Shown piece by piece: positions 34,696-41,729 of a stretch of 64,000 nt of DNA. The notes beneath the pieces were generated by a model, which saw nothing but the letters and a program-made list of their open reading frames with translations, did no database searches and was not told the origin of the DNA. Origin of the DNA: Stenomitos rutilans HA7619-LM2 (lineage in GTDB: Bacteria > Cyanobacteriota > Cyanobacteriia > Leptolyngbyales > Leptolyngbyaceae); contig JAHHIE010000013.1 of assembly GCA_019358945.1 (NCBI GenBank), forward strand, positions 57,670 through 121,669, given 5' to 3'. Made by a program: the position numbers and the translations under genes. The first letter of the stretch is position 1, and each line of letters opens with the position of its first letter.

Positions 34696-35006
34696 TAGTT
34701 GGCCCCCCATGACTCTGCGCTTGCTGCATATCCATCAGCGCTATACGCACCATACGCAGCCTCACCAACAGTTGCAGTTGCAGCACTATCAGCTTGAGAA
34801 CTGGCCTGTCGATAGTTGGTGCCATAGCCATGCAGGTCACGGTAGACAGAAGCACCAGCCTGCTCTGCGGCGCGGTTGAGGTCTCCCCAGCGGTAGACGC
34901 AGTTGCCTTCACTGAGGGCAGGAGGAGGGGACGTGATTAAACCGGGCAATTGTGCCCCTAAAATGGCGGCGATCGTGGCGATCACCAAGCGTTGAAAAAC
35001 TGACAT
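34695..35006 (-). CDS. Small exported element protein
   Basis: A 103-residue protein with a Sec-type signal sequence (FQRLVIATIAAILGAQLPGL), a short mature part with one Cys, and an Ala/Ser/Gly/Tyr-rich C-terminus with repeats of the AAYGAYSADGYAASAE kind. It could be periplasmic or surface exposed. Its stop codon overlaps the ATG of the next gene. Position between the repressor and the coupled gene suggests expression from the integrated state, as with lysogenic-conversion or superinfection-exclusion genes, but that is inference. Confidence 0.62.
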   Translation of the reverse strand: MSVFQRLVIATIAAILGAQLPGLITSPPPALSEGNCVYRWGDLNRAAEQAGASVYRDLHGYGTNYRQASSQADSAATATVGEAAYGAYSADGYAASAESWGAN

Positions 35007-35106
35007 AGTTTAAATGCTCCTAGTTTGGGTAGATCGAACTGGGGGAAGTCGTCTCGGTGTTGTGTGTCACCACTACATCGAGGCGCACTGCTTTAGTTGT
35101 CAGTTG

Positions 35107-35388
35107 TCAGTGATTAGTCACCTCCTCTTTTTCTTCTCTTAGCAACTCCTCTCTGGTAGGAAGCTCGAACCCAATCATTTGAATGGTTTCGTCTATGGAT
35201 TTTCCAGCAAGGACAGCAATTCTGAGAACGATGTCTAACTTTTCAGGTAAACGTCCTTCGTTCTCGTAGCGCTGCCACATTCTAGGAGCTACACCCACAG
35301 CCCTAGCCATCTGTTGCCTATTGAGTCCTGCCATCTCCCTTAAAGCTTTCAAGCCGGGATTCCCTCTCACTGAGTCACGTGTAGTCAT
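35107..35388 (-). CDS. XRE-family (Cro/CI-like) helix-turn-helix repressor of the element
   Basis: A 93-residue DNA-binding protein. The helix-turn-helix is clear: LREMAGLNRQQMARAVGVAP then RMWQRYENEGRLPEKLDIVL, with the typical Gln at the recognition turn. The acidic C-terminus may dimerise. I prefer the ATG of MTTRDSVRGNPG; longer versions starting at 35400 or 35430 would translate the operator palindrome itself. The gene faces away from the rep-int genes, and the region between holds three TCAGACAT half-sites, so it most likely controls both itself and the early rightward genes. Confidence 0.78.
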   Translation of the reverse strand: MTTRDSVRGNPGLKALREMAGLNRQQMARAVGVAPRMWQRYENEGRLPEKLDIVLRIAVLAGKSIDETIQMIGFELPTREELLREEKEEVTNH

Positions 35389-35393
35389 AGTAT

Positions 35394-35452
35394 CAGACAT
35401 CCATGTCCGGCGGACACCGATGTCTGACATAGTTGGTCAGACATCGGTGTCC
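35394..35452. promoter_or_regulatory. Operator region of the element's genetic switch
   Basis: GGACACCGATGTCTGA at 35412-35427 and its perfect reverse complement at 35437-35452 flank a nine-base spacer. The half-site TCAGACAT(C) also occurs at 35394-35402, so there are three half-sites in 59 bases. A second small palindrome, GTCCGGCGGAC, covers 35405-35415. The layout beside a divergent XRE gene is what is expected of a repressor-operator switch. Confidence 0.75.
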
Positions 35453-35577
35453 GATGTGCAAATCAGCGCGGGTAAGAATTCCAGCCCTTCCCGTGCTGAT
35501 TCTCCTAATCATCCATCCATCCGGGTGATTGACCAAACAGCCATCACACTCAACTCACCAGGAGGAAATTTAGGCAC

Positions 35578-35610
35578 AAAAAAAAGGCACCCCTCTACAC
35601 CAGGGATGCC
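35578..35610 (-). terminator. Minus-strand terminator in the control region
   Basis: Read on the minus strand, GGCATCCCT and AGGGGTGCC form a stem with one bulge or mismatch pair, followed by eight T. No minus-strand gene lies upstream of it before the rep region, so it may end a small antisense RNA or block readthrough towards the repressor. Confidence 0.65.
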
Positions 35611-35659
35611 ATCCGTCATTGGTAAAAACTTTTGTACTAACAGGAGAATTCTAACTTGG

Positions 35660-35860
35660 ATGAGCAAGATCACAGACCAAACAATCACCAATCTGACCTA
35701 TGAAGTCTCCCAGTTAGCGGCTGACTACTTGGCTCTCGCCACCCGCTTGAATGAACTCAATCACAACTTGGTGAGTGACCGCGATGTGAAGGGAGCCAAG
35801 CAACGGCTCGACCGACTGCGATCGCTCTTCAAAGGTCTTCAGCAGCAAAAAGACGACTGA
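35660..35860 (+). CDS. Small early protein of the element
   Basis: A 66-residue helical, coiled-coil-prone protein starting MSKITDQTITNLTYEVSQLA. I chose this ATG because AGGAGA lies 13 bases upstream and the longer frame to the left runs through the operator and a terminator with no protein-like composition. It is the first rightward gene after the switch region and is followed by a strong terminator. It could be a Cro-like, excision or accessory factor, but no motif is clear. Confidence 0.6.
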   Translation: MSKITDQTITNLTYEVSQLAADYLALATRLNELNHNLVSDRDVKGAKQRLDRLRSLFKGLQQQKDD

Positions 35861-35876
35861 AGCCACTCAAACAGAA

Positions 35877-35914
35877 GGGCTGACCAACTTTGCCGAGTTA
35901 GTCAGCCCCTTTTT
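35877..35914 (+). terminator. Rho-independent terminator before the rep gene
   Basis: GGGCTGAC and GTCAGCCC form an eight-bp perfect stem with a 16-base loop, followed by CTTTTT. It separates the 66-residue gene from the RepA-like gene, so rep and int need readthrough, antitermination or their own promoter. Confidence 0.8.
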
Positions 35915-35965
35915 ATGTCACGGGTTTGGAAACCCCGTTTAGTTATGCCCTTTAGGAACAAACAA

Positions 35966-37726
35966 ATGACTACCGACCTCAGACGCAATGCCCTGAACGA
36001 ATTGTTGCAGGAAATCTATGATGCCACTGTAACAGGCACACCAGAGCTAGAGCTACCCCAAATCGCCCGTTGGTCTGGCGTGCCCCTGGAAACGCTCGAA
36101 GACATTGGTAAACGGCTGGTCGAGAAGAAACTGAACCATGACATTGATGCTGATCAGTTCAACGAGATGCTCAGTCGCTACCGCAAAATCGACCAGATCG
36201 AAGACGCAGGACTGCGGGCCTGGAAGCTGCAAGGGTTAGCTCGTCGCTACAAACGCCCTGTGCAACATCTCACTGAAGCCTACAGCAAAGCACTAGTGAA
36301 TCAGTGTGCCGTCAAACCACTGACACCGAAAGAGTTTCGGGCACTGCATGAGGCCGAAGTGGACTGGCTGGTCAAAGGTTGGATACCCACTGGCACCATG
36401 CTCTTACTGCACGCCGACGGTGGCGTTGGTAAAACCCTGTTCAGCTACGAATTGATGGAATGCGTCCTCACTGGCAAACCCTGGAACGGCTACCCCGTGA
36501 AGCAGGGCAAAGTCTTACTCGTCCAAACGGATGAACCCACCCTCGTTACCCATGAACGGATTGACATTCGCGGCATTGACGACGAGGCCCCGTTATCTCT
36601 CCTCACCGATTGGCAAATTGAGGCGATGGCCCGCCTGGAGACCTTCGTGAAAGAGACCCGCCCGGAGTTACTCATCGTGGACTCCCTCACCAGCATCAAC
36701 CGTTCGTGTGTGTTCAGCGAGAACGATACCGAATATGCCCGTCCGCTGTTGGAGTTAGCGCGCCTGGGCAACACCTACGGCTGCACGGTCATCATTATTC
36801 ACCACAGCAACGCTGAGGGTAACAGTCGCGGGACGAGAGCCATCTACAACTCGGTCTCGGAAGTATGGGGCCTGAGCAAGGGCGAACAACTCAACGATCG
36901 CTTGCTGCGGGTGCAAAAAACGCGGCTCGGTCGTCCGCCTGGTCGCTATCGGTTCCGCTTTGATGATGAAGACTTCACCTTTGCCTACCAAGGCGAGGAC
37001 TATGGCCCTGATCACGCCGACCAAAGCGACACCGAAGCCACCAACGAAAAACGCATTCAACTCTGGCTCAACGAGGGCGATCGCCCTGGTACCCCCTTCA
37101 CCGCTCAAGAAGTGTCTGAGTTTTTGGGGTTAGCCTACGACACCACACGCCGCTCACTCTATGAACTGTGGGCTAAAGGGCTAGTAAAACGCTCACGACT
37201 CCAGGGGCAGAAGCAATACACGTACTTCACCAGTGGCTTGTTAAGGGATGTAACAACTGATCAACTGATCGCTCCCTCCAAACCGAGTGATCAGTTGTGT
37301 AAGCCCGATGCCATCACGGTTTCACCCCCAACTGATCAACTGATCACTCAAAACACGGTTTTTGAAACCGAAAAAAATTTGAAAACCAAGCGATCAGTTG
37401 ATCAGTACGAAGCTTTCGTTACATTTGAGGCCGTCACCACCCCTCAAATTGGTGACATCATCGTCGCTAAAGCGCATGCCAGATGGATTCGTAGCGGTTC
37501 GGATAAACTGCCTTGGCGCGAGGTTCGACCGAGTGACAAGCAAGCCGCCGAGATTCCGATCGACCTGCTCACGGCCACACTGTTCGAGGAACTCATCCAG
37601 CCGTCCAAAGTGTTGGAGCTTACTAGGGATAGTCAGAAGGTGAAAGTACGACAGCAGACGACGGGACGCACCAGTGTTTTCCCTATCAGTGATGTTTGCG
37701 TACTGAAGAAAGTTGGCAACGGCTGA
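35966..37726 (+). CDS. RepA-like RecA-fold replicative ATPase of the element
   Basis: A 586-residue protein. About 1-115 is an N-terminal helical domain, about 120-345 is a RecA-type ATPase with Walker A GGVGKT ending near residue 157, Walker B ELLIVDSLTSI and a sensor strand VIIIHHSN. About 365-420 is a winged-helix domain (AQEVSEFLGLAYDTTRRSL), about 425-480 a low-complexity linker with repeated TDQLI, and the rest a beta-rich tail. This matches RepA-type hexameric helicases of plasmids and integrative elements. The ATG of MTTDLRR is chosen because AGGAAC lies just upstream, while earlier starts sit against a terminator. The integrase starts seven bases after the stop. Confidence 0.82.
   Translation: MTTDLRRNALNELLQEIYDATVTGTPELELPQIARWSGVPLETLEDIGKRLVEKKLNHDIDADQFNEMLSRYRKIDQIEDAGLRAWKLQGLARRYKRPVQHLTEAYSKALVNQCAVKPLTPKEFRALHEAEVDWLVKGWIPTGTMLLLHADGGVGKTLFSYELMECVLTGKPWNGYPVKQGKVLLVQTDEPTLVTHERIDIRGIDDEAPLSLLTDWQIEAMARLETFVKETRPELLIVDSLTSINRSCVFSENDTEYARPLLELARLGNTYGCTVIIIHHSNAEGNSRGTRAIYNSVSEVWGLSKGEQLNDRLLRVQKTRLGRPPGRYRFRFDDEDFTFAYQGEDYGPDHADQSDTEATNEKRIQLWLNEGDRPGTPFTAQEVSEFLGLAYDTTRRSLYELWAKGLVKRSRLQGQKQYTYFTSGLLRDVTTDQLIAPSKPSDQLCKPDAITVSPPTDQLITQNTVFETEKNLKTKRSVDQYEAFVTFEAVTTPQIGDIIVAKAHARWIRSGSDKLPWREVRPSDKQAAEIPIDLLTATLFEELIQPSKVLELTRDSQKVKVRQQTTGRTSVFPISDVCVLKKVGNG
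37255..37407. repeat. Iteron-like 8-mers and AT tract inside the rep gene; candidate replication origin
   Basis: AACTGATC occurs as tandem pairs at 37255-37270 and 37330-37345, and inverted as GATCAGTT at 37289-37296 and 37392-37399, with a 7/8 copy at 37400-37407. An A/T-rich stretch (about 37357-37388) lies between the last two groups. The repeats fall in the protein's low-complexity linker, where they encode TDQLI and similar. Iterons plus an AT region inside the initiator gene is the plan of the lambda origin within gene O. Confidence 0.6.
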
Positions 37727-37732
37727 GCGCTC

Positions 37733-38548
37733 ATGCCACATAGCTGCCAGTTCTGGATCAATCGTTTTAGGGAAGACTTTCTACAGCGCGGAAGGTCGGA
37801 AACCTCATGGCTGACGGACTATCAAAAAATCTTGAAGCTCCTTCCTCCAAACGCTACCCTGACGGCCAACGTTCTGCATGAAGTTGTGGTAGGTACACCC
37901 GTGAACAGCAAAACTCGTAAACGAGCCTGCATGGTGACTGGGGCGATCGCGCGGTTCGCGGGGGTGAAATATGACCCCTCACCCTACGCTGGCAACTACT
38001 CACCAGCCGCAGTTAACCCGCGCAACATCCCTTCTGACCGGTTGATCTGTGAATGGTACGACCGACTCACCAATCCCGGTTGGAAGTGGATTTTTGCCGT
38101 CATTGCAACCTATGGCTTAAGACCACATGAAGCCTTCAGGCTTGACTTTGAGCGTTTTCGGGAACGCAACCCAATTGTGTTTGTGGAACGCAATACCAAA
38201 ACAGGTAGCCGCTTGGTGTGGGCGTTCCATCCCGAATGGATTGAGCGGTTCAGCTTGTTCTCGGTGACATTGCCGCCGATCGACTTAACCCGCCCAAACG
38301 TGAAAGTGGACGAGTCAGCCAGTCACTACTTCAAGGATGTGAAGCTGCCCTTTCATCTGTACGACATGCGCCACAGTTGGGCCATTCGCACCCTCGAATA
38401 CGGGTTAGACCCTAGTTTGGCAGCGAAGCAAATGGGTCACAGCCGTGAAGTGCACGACCGCATCTACCACCGCTGGGTTGAAGAATCAGTCCAACAGAGA
38501 GCTTACGAAGCACTATTACTGAAGACTGATCGACCAAAGCCGCCTTAA
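37733..38548 (+). CDS. int: Tyrosine-type site-specific integrase of the element
   Basis: A 271-residue recombinase. The N-terminal DNA-binding part covers about 1-85 and the catalytic domain follows. Catalytic residues seen are Arg130 (YGLRPHEAF), Arg213 in LYDMRHSW, His in KQMGHSREV, and the nucleophile Tyr245 in DRIYHRW. The box II His is replaced by Tyr210, a change tolerated in some integrases. It lies 48 bases from the tRNA-Glu 3' end and just after rep, the usual place for an integrase that uses the tRNA as attB. It would integrate and, with a helper, excise the element. Confidence 0.9.
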   Translation: MPHSCQFWINRFREDFLQRGRSETSWLTDYQKILKLLPPNATLTANVLHEVVVGTPVNSKTRKRACMVTGAIARFAGVKYDPSPYAGNYSPAAVNPRNIPSDRLICEWYDRLTNPGWKWIFAVIATYGLRPHEAFRLDFERFRERNPIVFVERNTKTGSRLVWAFHPEWIERFSLFSVTLPPIDLTRPNVKVDESASHYFKDVKLPFHLYDMRHSWAIRTLEYGLDPSLAAKQMGHSREVHDRIYHRWVEESVQQRAYEALLLKTDRPKPP

Positions 38549-38595
38549 TTCTTTCGCTGTATAATTCTGAAACCCGCTCTGAGAGCGCATTCCAA

Positions 38596-38616
38596 ATACC
38601 CCCAGGGGAATTCGAA
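38596..38616. repeat. attR: right 21-bp direct repeat, inside tRNA-Glu
   Basis: Identical to 24091-24111. It covers the tRNA-Glu 3' end through the T-loop plus one base beyond, so integration leaves the tRNA gene intact on this side. Confidence 0.88.
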
Positions 38617-38669
38617 TCCCCGTCGCCTCCGTGAAAGGGAGGTGTCCTGGGCCTCTAGACGATGGGGGC
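38597..38669 (-). tRNA. trnE-TTC: tRNA-Glu (anticodon TTC)
   Basis: A 73-base cloverleaf starting GCCCCCATCGTCTAGAGG, with anticodon arm CTCCCTTTCACGGAG (anticodon TTC), T-loop GATTCGAATT and acceptor closing with GGGGGTA. CCA is not encoded. In cyanobacteria this tRNA also supplies glutamate for tetrapyrrole synthesis. Its 3' end is the attachment site of the adjacent element. Confidence 0.96.
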
Positions 38670-38763
38670 TTGCTTCTCGAACCTTCATAAGGTTAACCAA
38701 TGCTGCACTATCTGTCAACCTGAAATAAACTCTCGAATTTTGTAGCGCGACTTTTTTGCTGCC

Positions 38764-39042
38764 TCAAGCAAGATCCTTGGAGTTTCGTAACCGAATGAGC
38801 CGCCGCCGCATTTGAGGTGATGCCTGCGTCTCAGGAAGCTCCTGTGCTTCGACCTCGATTTGAAGTGGCTCCAGATACTCGTCTGTACCACAGGTAAAGG
38901 CATCAATCAAAAGCTCCAAGAGGCGCTCGCGATCGTTCAAGGCTCCTTTTTCCTCAATGAGTCGAAACTTGAGATGGATTTCGCATTCGTAGACACCCAC
39001 CTCAGGTACTGTGGGCTGCTGATACTCTAAATCGTGGTTCAT
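38764..39042 (-). CDS. Small conserved cyanobacterial protein (possibly Npun_R1517-like)
   Basis: A 92-residue soluble protein starting MNHDLEYQQPTVPEVGVYEC, with a conserved-looking ECEIHLKFRLIEEK strand pair, a helical LLELLIDAF segment and a basic end MRRRLIRLRN. It resembles a cyanobacterial family annotated as Npun_R1517-type heterocyst-related regulators; I am not certain of this. It lies just outside the element, upstream of tRNA-Glu and on the same strand, so it marks the chromosomal flank. A GTG start seven codons earlier is possible. Confidence 0.65.
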   Translation of the reverse strand: MNHDLEYQQPTVPEVGVYECEIHLKFRLIEEKGALNDRERLLELLIDAFTCGTDEYLEPLQIEVEAQELPETQASPQMRRRLIRLRNSKDLA

Positions 39043-39063
39043 GTTGAGGTGACTCTCTAGCAC

Positions 39064-39959
39064 AGCGAAGAAAACTTAGGTTACTTAGCTAACTTTTGCC
39101 AAAGCTTTTGAATAGTTTGCCAAATCATGTTAGGTAGAAACCTTCTACTACATTGACAACCTAACATTCCCATAAATTGATTCCAATCCGCTAAATAGCT
39201 GAACCTAAAATAGCTTGATTCTAAGAACTAACATTATCTTTAACCTGGCTTCGTCAATTCTTCACAACAACAGTTTGCAAAGCTTTTCTAAATGTGCTTT
39301 ATCTCATTAACTGAACCTTCTCTAAGCATGTAAGTGTGAATATTATGGCGGACTTTATAAGGTCTCGTTAAGTTGATCTAGAACGCTCAAGGCAAGGATC
39401 TTTACCTTAAAAGGAGAGCCTTTACAGGGGCGGCAGAGAGCCAGGCGATATAAAAAATCACATCAACTGTATACGTGCTAACTCCTCCTGAAGCTTTAAT
39501 TACTGATTAATAGAAAAATGAGCCTTTCGAGGAAAGAGATACCTGCTGTTCCTCATCGTAATTTTGAAGGCAAAGCCTTTGTCATTGTATAACCATGTTC
39601 TTTTCTAATGTTTTTTTGTACTTAAACTGTACCCAGCTCTCTTCTGGAAAGATCTTAGAGAATATACGGAGGTAGTGCCAAAATTATTGATTCAGAATGT
39701 CAGAGCTTCTACGTACTAAGTTTAGAGAGAATGTTGTCATCAAGATGCTTTTTTAACACTTATTGTACGGAGGTGCGATCGTCTTGATTAGGGTTGACGA
39801 GTGCACGTATCGCGAGATGCTGGCTTTGCTCAGAAGTAAGACGGCACATGATCCTGATACAGGACAACGTTGAGCAAAGGATCGATTCTTGTGTAGCTGC
39901 CTAAAAGCAACAAAGTGAAAAAGGTGTAGATTAAAGGAAACGTTGAGGTTGAGGGTGTT
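39064..39959. other. Long gene-free interval with a nested inverted repeat
   Basis: About 900 bases without a convincing gene on either strand. Near its right end CTTTGCTCA (39824-39832) and TGAGCAAAG (39871-39879) pair around an inner palindrome TCCTGATACAGGA (39852-39864). This lies some 80 bases before the next ATG and could be a structured leader or an operator. The rest shows no repeat, tRNA or strong promoter that I can support. Confidence 0.5.
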
Positions 39960-40565
39960 ATGGAACGTAGCCAGCTATCTCAAGTTGCAGCAGCAAATGA
40001 TTCTTCGCAGGTTGCTTCTGCTGAGCCTTCCGTGTCGATCTTCAAGTTGTCACCGCTAATTCGGTTGACGCTGCTGTTGCTATACGTGGCGCTAACCATA
40101 CCGCTGCCTTTTTTGGCAGGTATGACAGCGGCAAACATGCCATCGTCTTTGTTGTGGGTAGGCATTGGCTTGGGTGGGTGGCTATTGTATGCGGCTTTGA
40201 GTGAGCGGGTGGTACTGGATAGTGACGGAATTAAGGTGCAGTACCCTCGTTGGGTACCACGGGTTTTTCGTCATGGGTGGGAGCTATCGTGGTCAGAGGT
40301 CGCAGCATTAAAACCTCGATCGACTGGACAAGGTGGCCTTGTTTACTATTTTCTCAGTCAAACTGGGCAGGCGTACCTTTTACCTATGCGAGTAGCTGGC
40401 TTTAACCGCATGGTTAAGCGTGTACAGGCAGAAACTACGATTGATATGACTGATGTGCGCCCGCTGTCGCAGCCGTGGATGTATTTTATTTTGCTTGGCT
40501 GTACGTTGTTGCTGTTGGCGATCGATGCTTGGACGATTTGGGCTGTGCTCAATCGAGCGGTATGA
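39960..40565 (+). CDS. Membrane protein with a bacterial PH-like domain
   Basis: A 201-residue integral protein with membrane helices near 33-53, 62-80 and 174-194. Between them is a cytosolic domain (about 83-155) with RVVLDSDGIKVQYP and WELSWSEVAALK, which has the strand pattern of bacterial PH (DUF304-like) domains. Function unknown. It is followed after 76 bases by an ABC ATPase gene on the same strand; they may form an operon, but this protein does not look like an ABC permease. Confidence 0.7.
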   Translation: MERSQLSQVAAANDSSQVASAEPSVSIFKLSPLIRLTLLLLYVALTIPLPFLAGMTAANMPSSLLWVGIGLGGWLLYAALSERVVLDSDGIKVQYPRWVPRVFRHGWELSWSEVAALKPRSTGQGGLVYYFLSQTGQAYLLPMRVAGFNRMVKRVQAETTIDMTDVRPLSQPWMYFILLGCTLLLLAIDAWTIWAVLNRAV

Positions 40566-40641
40566 AGCTTAGCAGATGTAAACCAGCTAGCAATGCCAAA
40601 CCTGTAGACTGAACAAGACATTCGCACCCAGAACACTGACT

Positions 40642-41439
40642 TTGCATACGCTCAAATCTGCTCAAATTCGTGCTGAACAGGTTAGCCTCGCGCCTAAAAT
40701 TTTTACTGTTGGTAAACCGCATGCAGACCAGCTCTCAGTTCCAAGTAGCCAGTATCTACTTAGAGAGATTTCGTTTGAAGTGTTTCAGGGCGATCGTATA
40801 GCCCTTGTTGGCGCGTCAGGCGCTGGCAAAACGTCCTTGCTGCGGCTATTGAACCGCTTAAGCGAGCCAAGCAGCGGCATGATTTACTTAGATAACCGGG
40901 CACTGAACCAGATACCAGCCGTGCAGTTACGGCAACAGATTGTTTTAGTATTACAAGAGTCAAAGCTGCTGGGTATGACCGTACAGCAGGCGCTGGAATA
41001 TCCTTTGACCTTACGGCGCATCGACAAACAGAGGCTTCAAGAGCGCTTGCGATATTGGATCGATCGATTACGGATACCATCAGAGTGGTTGAACCGCACG
41101 GAACTACAGCTTTCTGTGGGACAACGCCAGTGGGTTGCGATCGCTCGTGCCCTTGTTGCTGAACCAAACGTGCTGCTTTTGGATGAACCCACAGCTTCTT
41201 TGGATCTGGGTCGCAGTGAATTATTGTTGGGCGCGTTGGCTGAACTGAAGCAGACAAAGGGCACAGCGATTTTGATGGCAAACCATCAATTAGAACTTGC
41301 ACAGCAATTTTGCGATCGAGTGCTACACCTTGACCAGGGACGGTTACGTCAAGATCTTGCAGCTCAACATGTGGATTGGCAAACGCTAAGGCAAATGATC
41401 CTACAAGCGGAAGCGCATGAGGCTGAAGAGTGGGATTAA
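40642..41439 (+). CDS. Orphan ABC transporter ATPase
   Basis: A 265-residue single-cassette ATPase with Walker A GASGAGKTS (about 57-65), an unusual signature LSVGQRQW in place of LSGGQ, and Walker B VLLLDEPTASLDL. An N-terminal extension of about 30 residues precedes the cassette. The frame begins with TTG at 40642; no ATG precedes the Walker A, so the start is uncertain. The closest type seems to be FetA/YbbL-like or phosphate/metal ATPases. No permease gene lies next to it. The signature change Gly to Val is notable but not necessarily inactivating. Confidence 0.8.
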   Translation: MHTLKSAQIRAEQVSLAPKIFTVGKPHADQLSVPSSQYLLREISFEVFQGDRIALVGASGAGKTSLLRLLNRLSEPSSGMIYLDNRALNQIPAVQLRQQIVLVLQESKLLGMTVQQALEYPLTLRRIDKQRLQERLRYWIDRLRIPSEWLNRTELQLSVGQRQWVAIARALVAEPNVLLLDEPTASLDLGRSELLLGALAELKQTKGTAILMANHQLELAQQFCDRVLHLDQGRLRQDLAAQHVDWQTLRQMILQAEAHEAEEWD

Positions 41440-41729
41440 ACCGCTGAAACCACTGCTGAGTAGGATCTGGATCGGGTAAACAGTGCCTTGCTTCTGGCAC
41501 ACTTCAAAACGTGGGTTATGCAAACCGTCAAGCTATCTAAGGTAGGCTTAGGACCAAAATTCCTATGTCTTTAGATAGAAAAAGAGTTGAAATGCTGATT
41601 TCGTTTGCGTCTTTGAGTACGAGGCTGATAAATTTCGTTTATGAGCCTTCATCACGAGTTGGAGGGCATTTGTTAAGGAGGATTACGACGTCAGTGCTAT
41701 CTTTTACCACACAGAGGCATGACACGTAA

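Larger units (their letters stand above)
24091..38616. mobile_element. 14.5-kb element integrated in tRNA-Glu
   Basis: The interval is bounded by perfect 21-bp direct repeats, the right one being part of an intact tRNA-Glu. Reading from the tRNA leftward it holds a tyrosine integrase, a RepA-like ATPase with internal iteron-like repeats, a 66-residue early protein, an XRE repressor with a long palindromic operator, three small minus-strand genes (one exported), a seven-gene rightward cluster of virion- or adhesin-like proteins, and a cargo of LysR regulator, FAD monooxygenase and amidohydrolase. I see no portal, terminase, capsid protease, relaxase or type IV secretion gene. It may be a phage satellite, a plasmid-like integrative element or a small virus of unknown type. 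Confidence 0.85.

Noticed and set aside
35321..35659. N-terminal extension of the 66-residue early gene
   Set aside because: It would translate through the operator palindrome and the minus-strand terminator; a good ribosome site exists only before the ATG at 35660.
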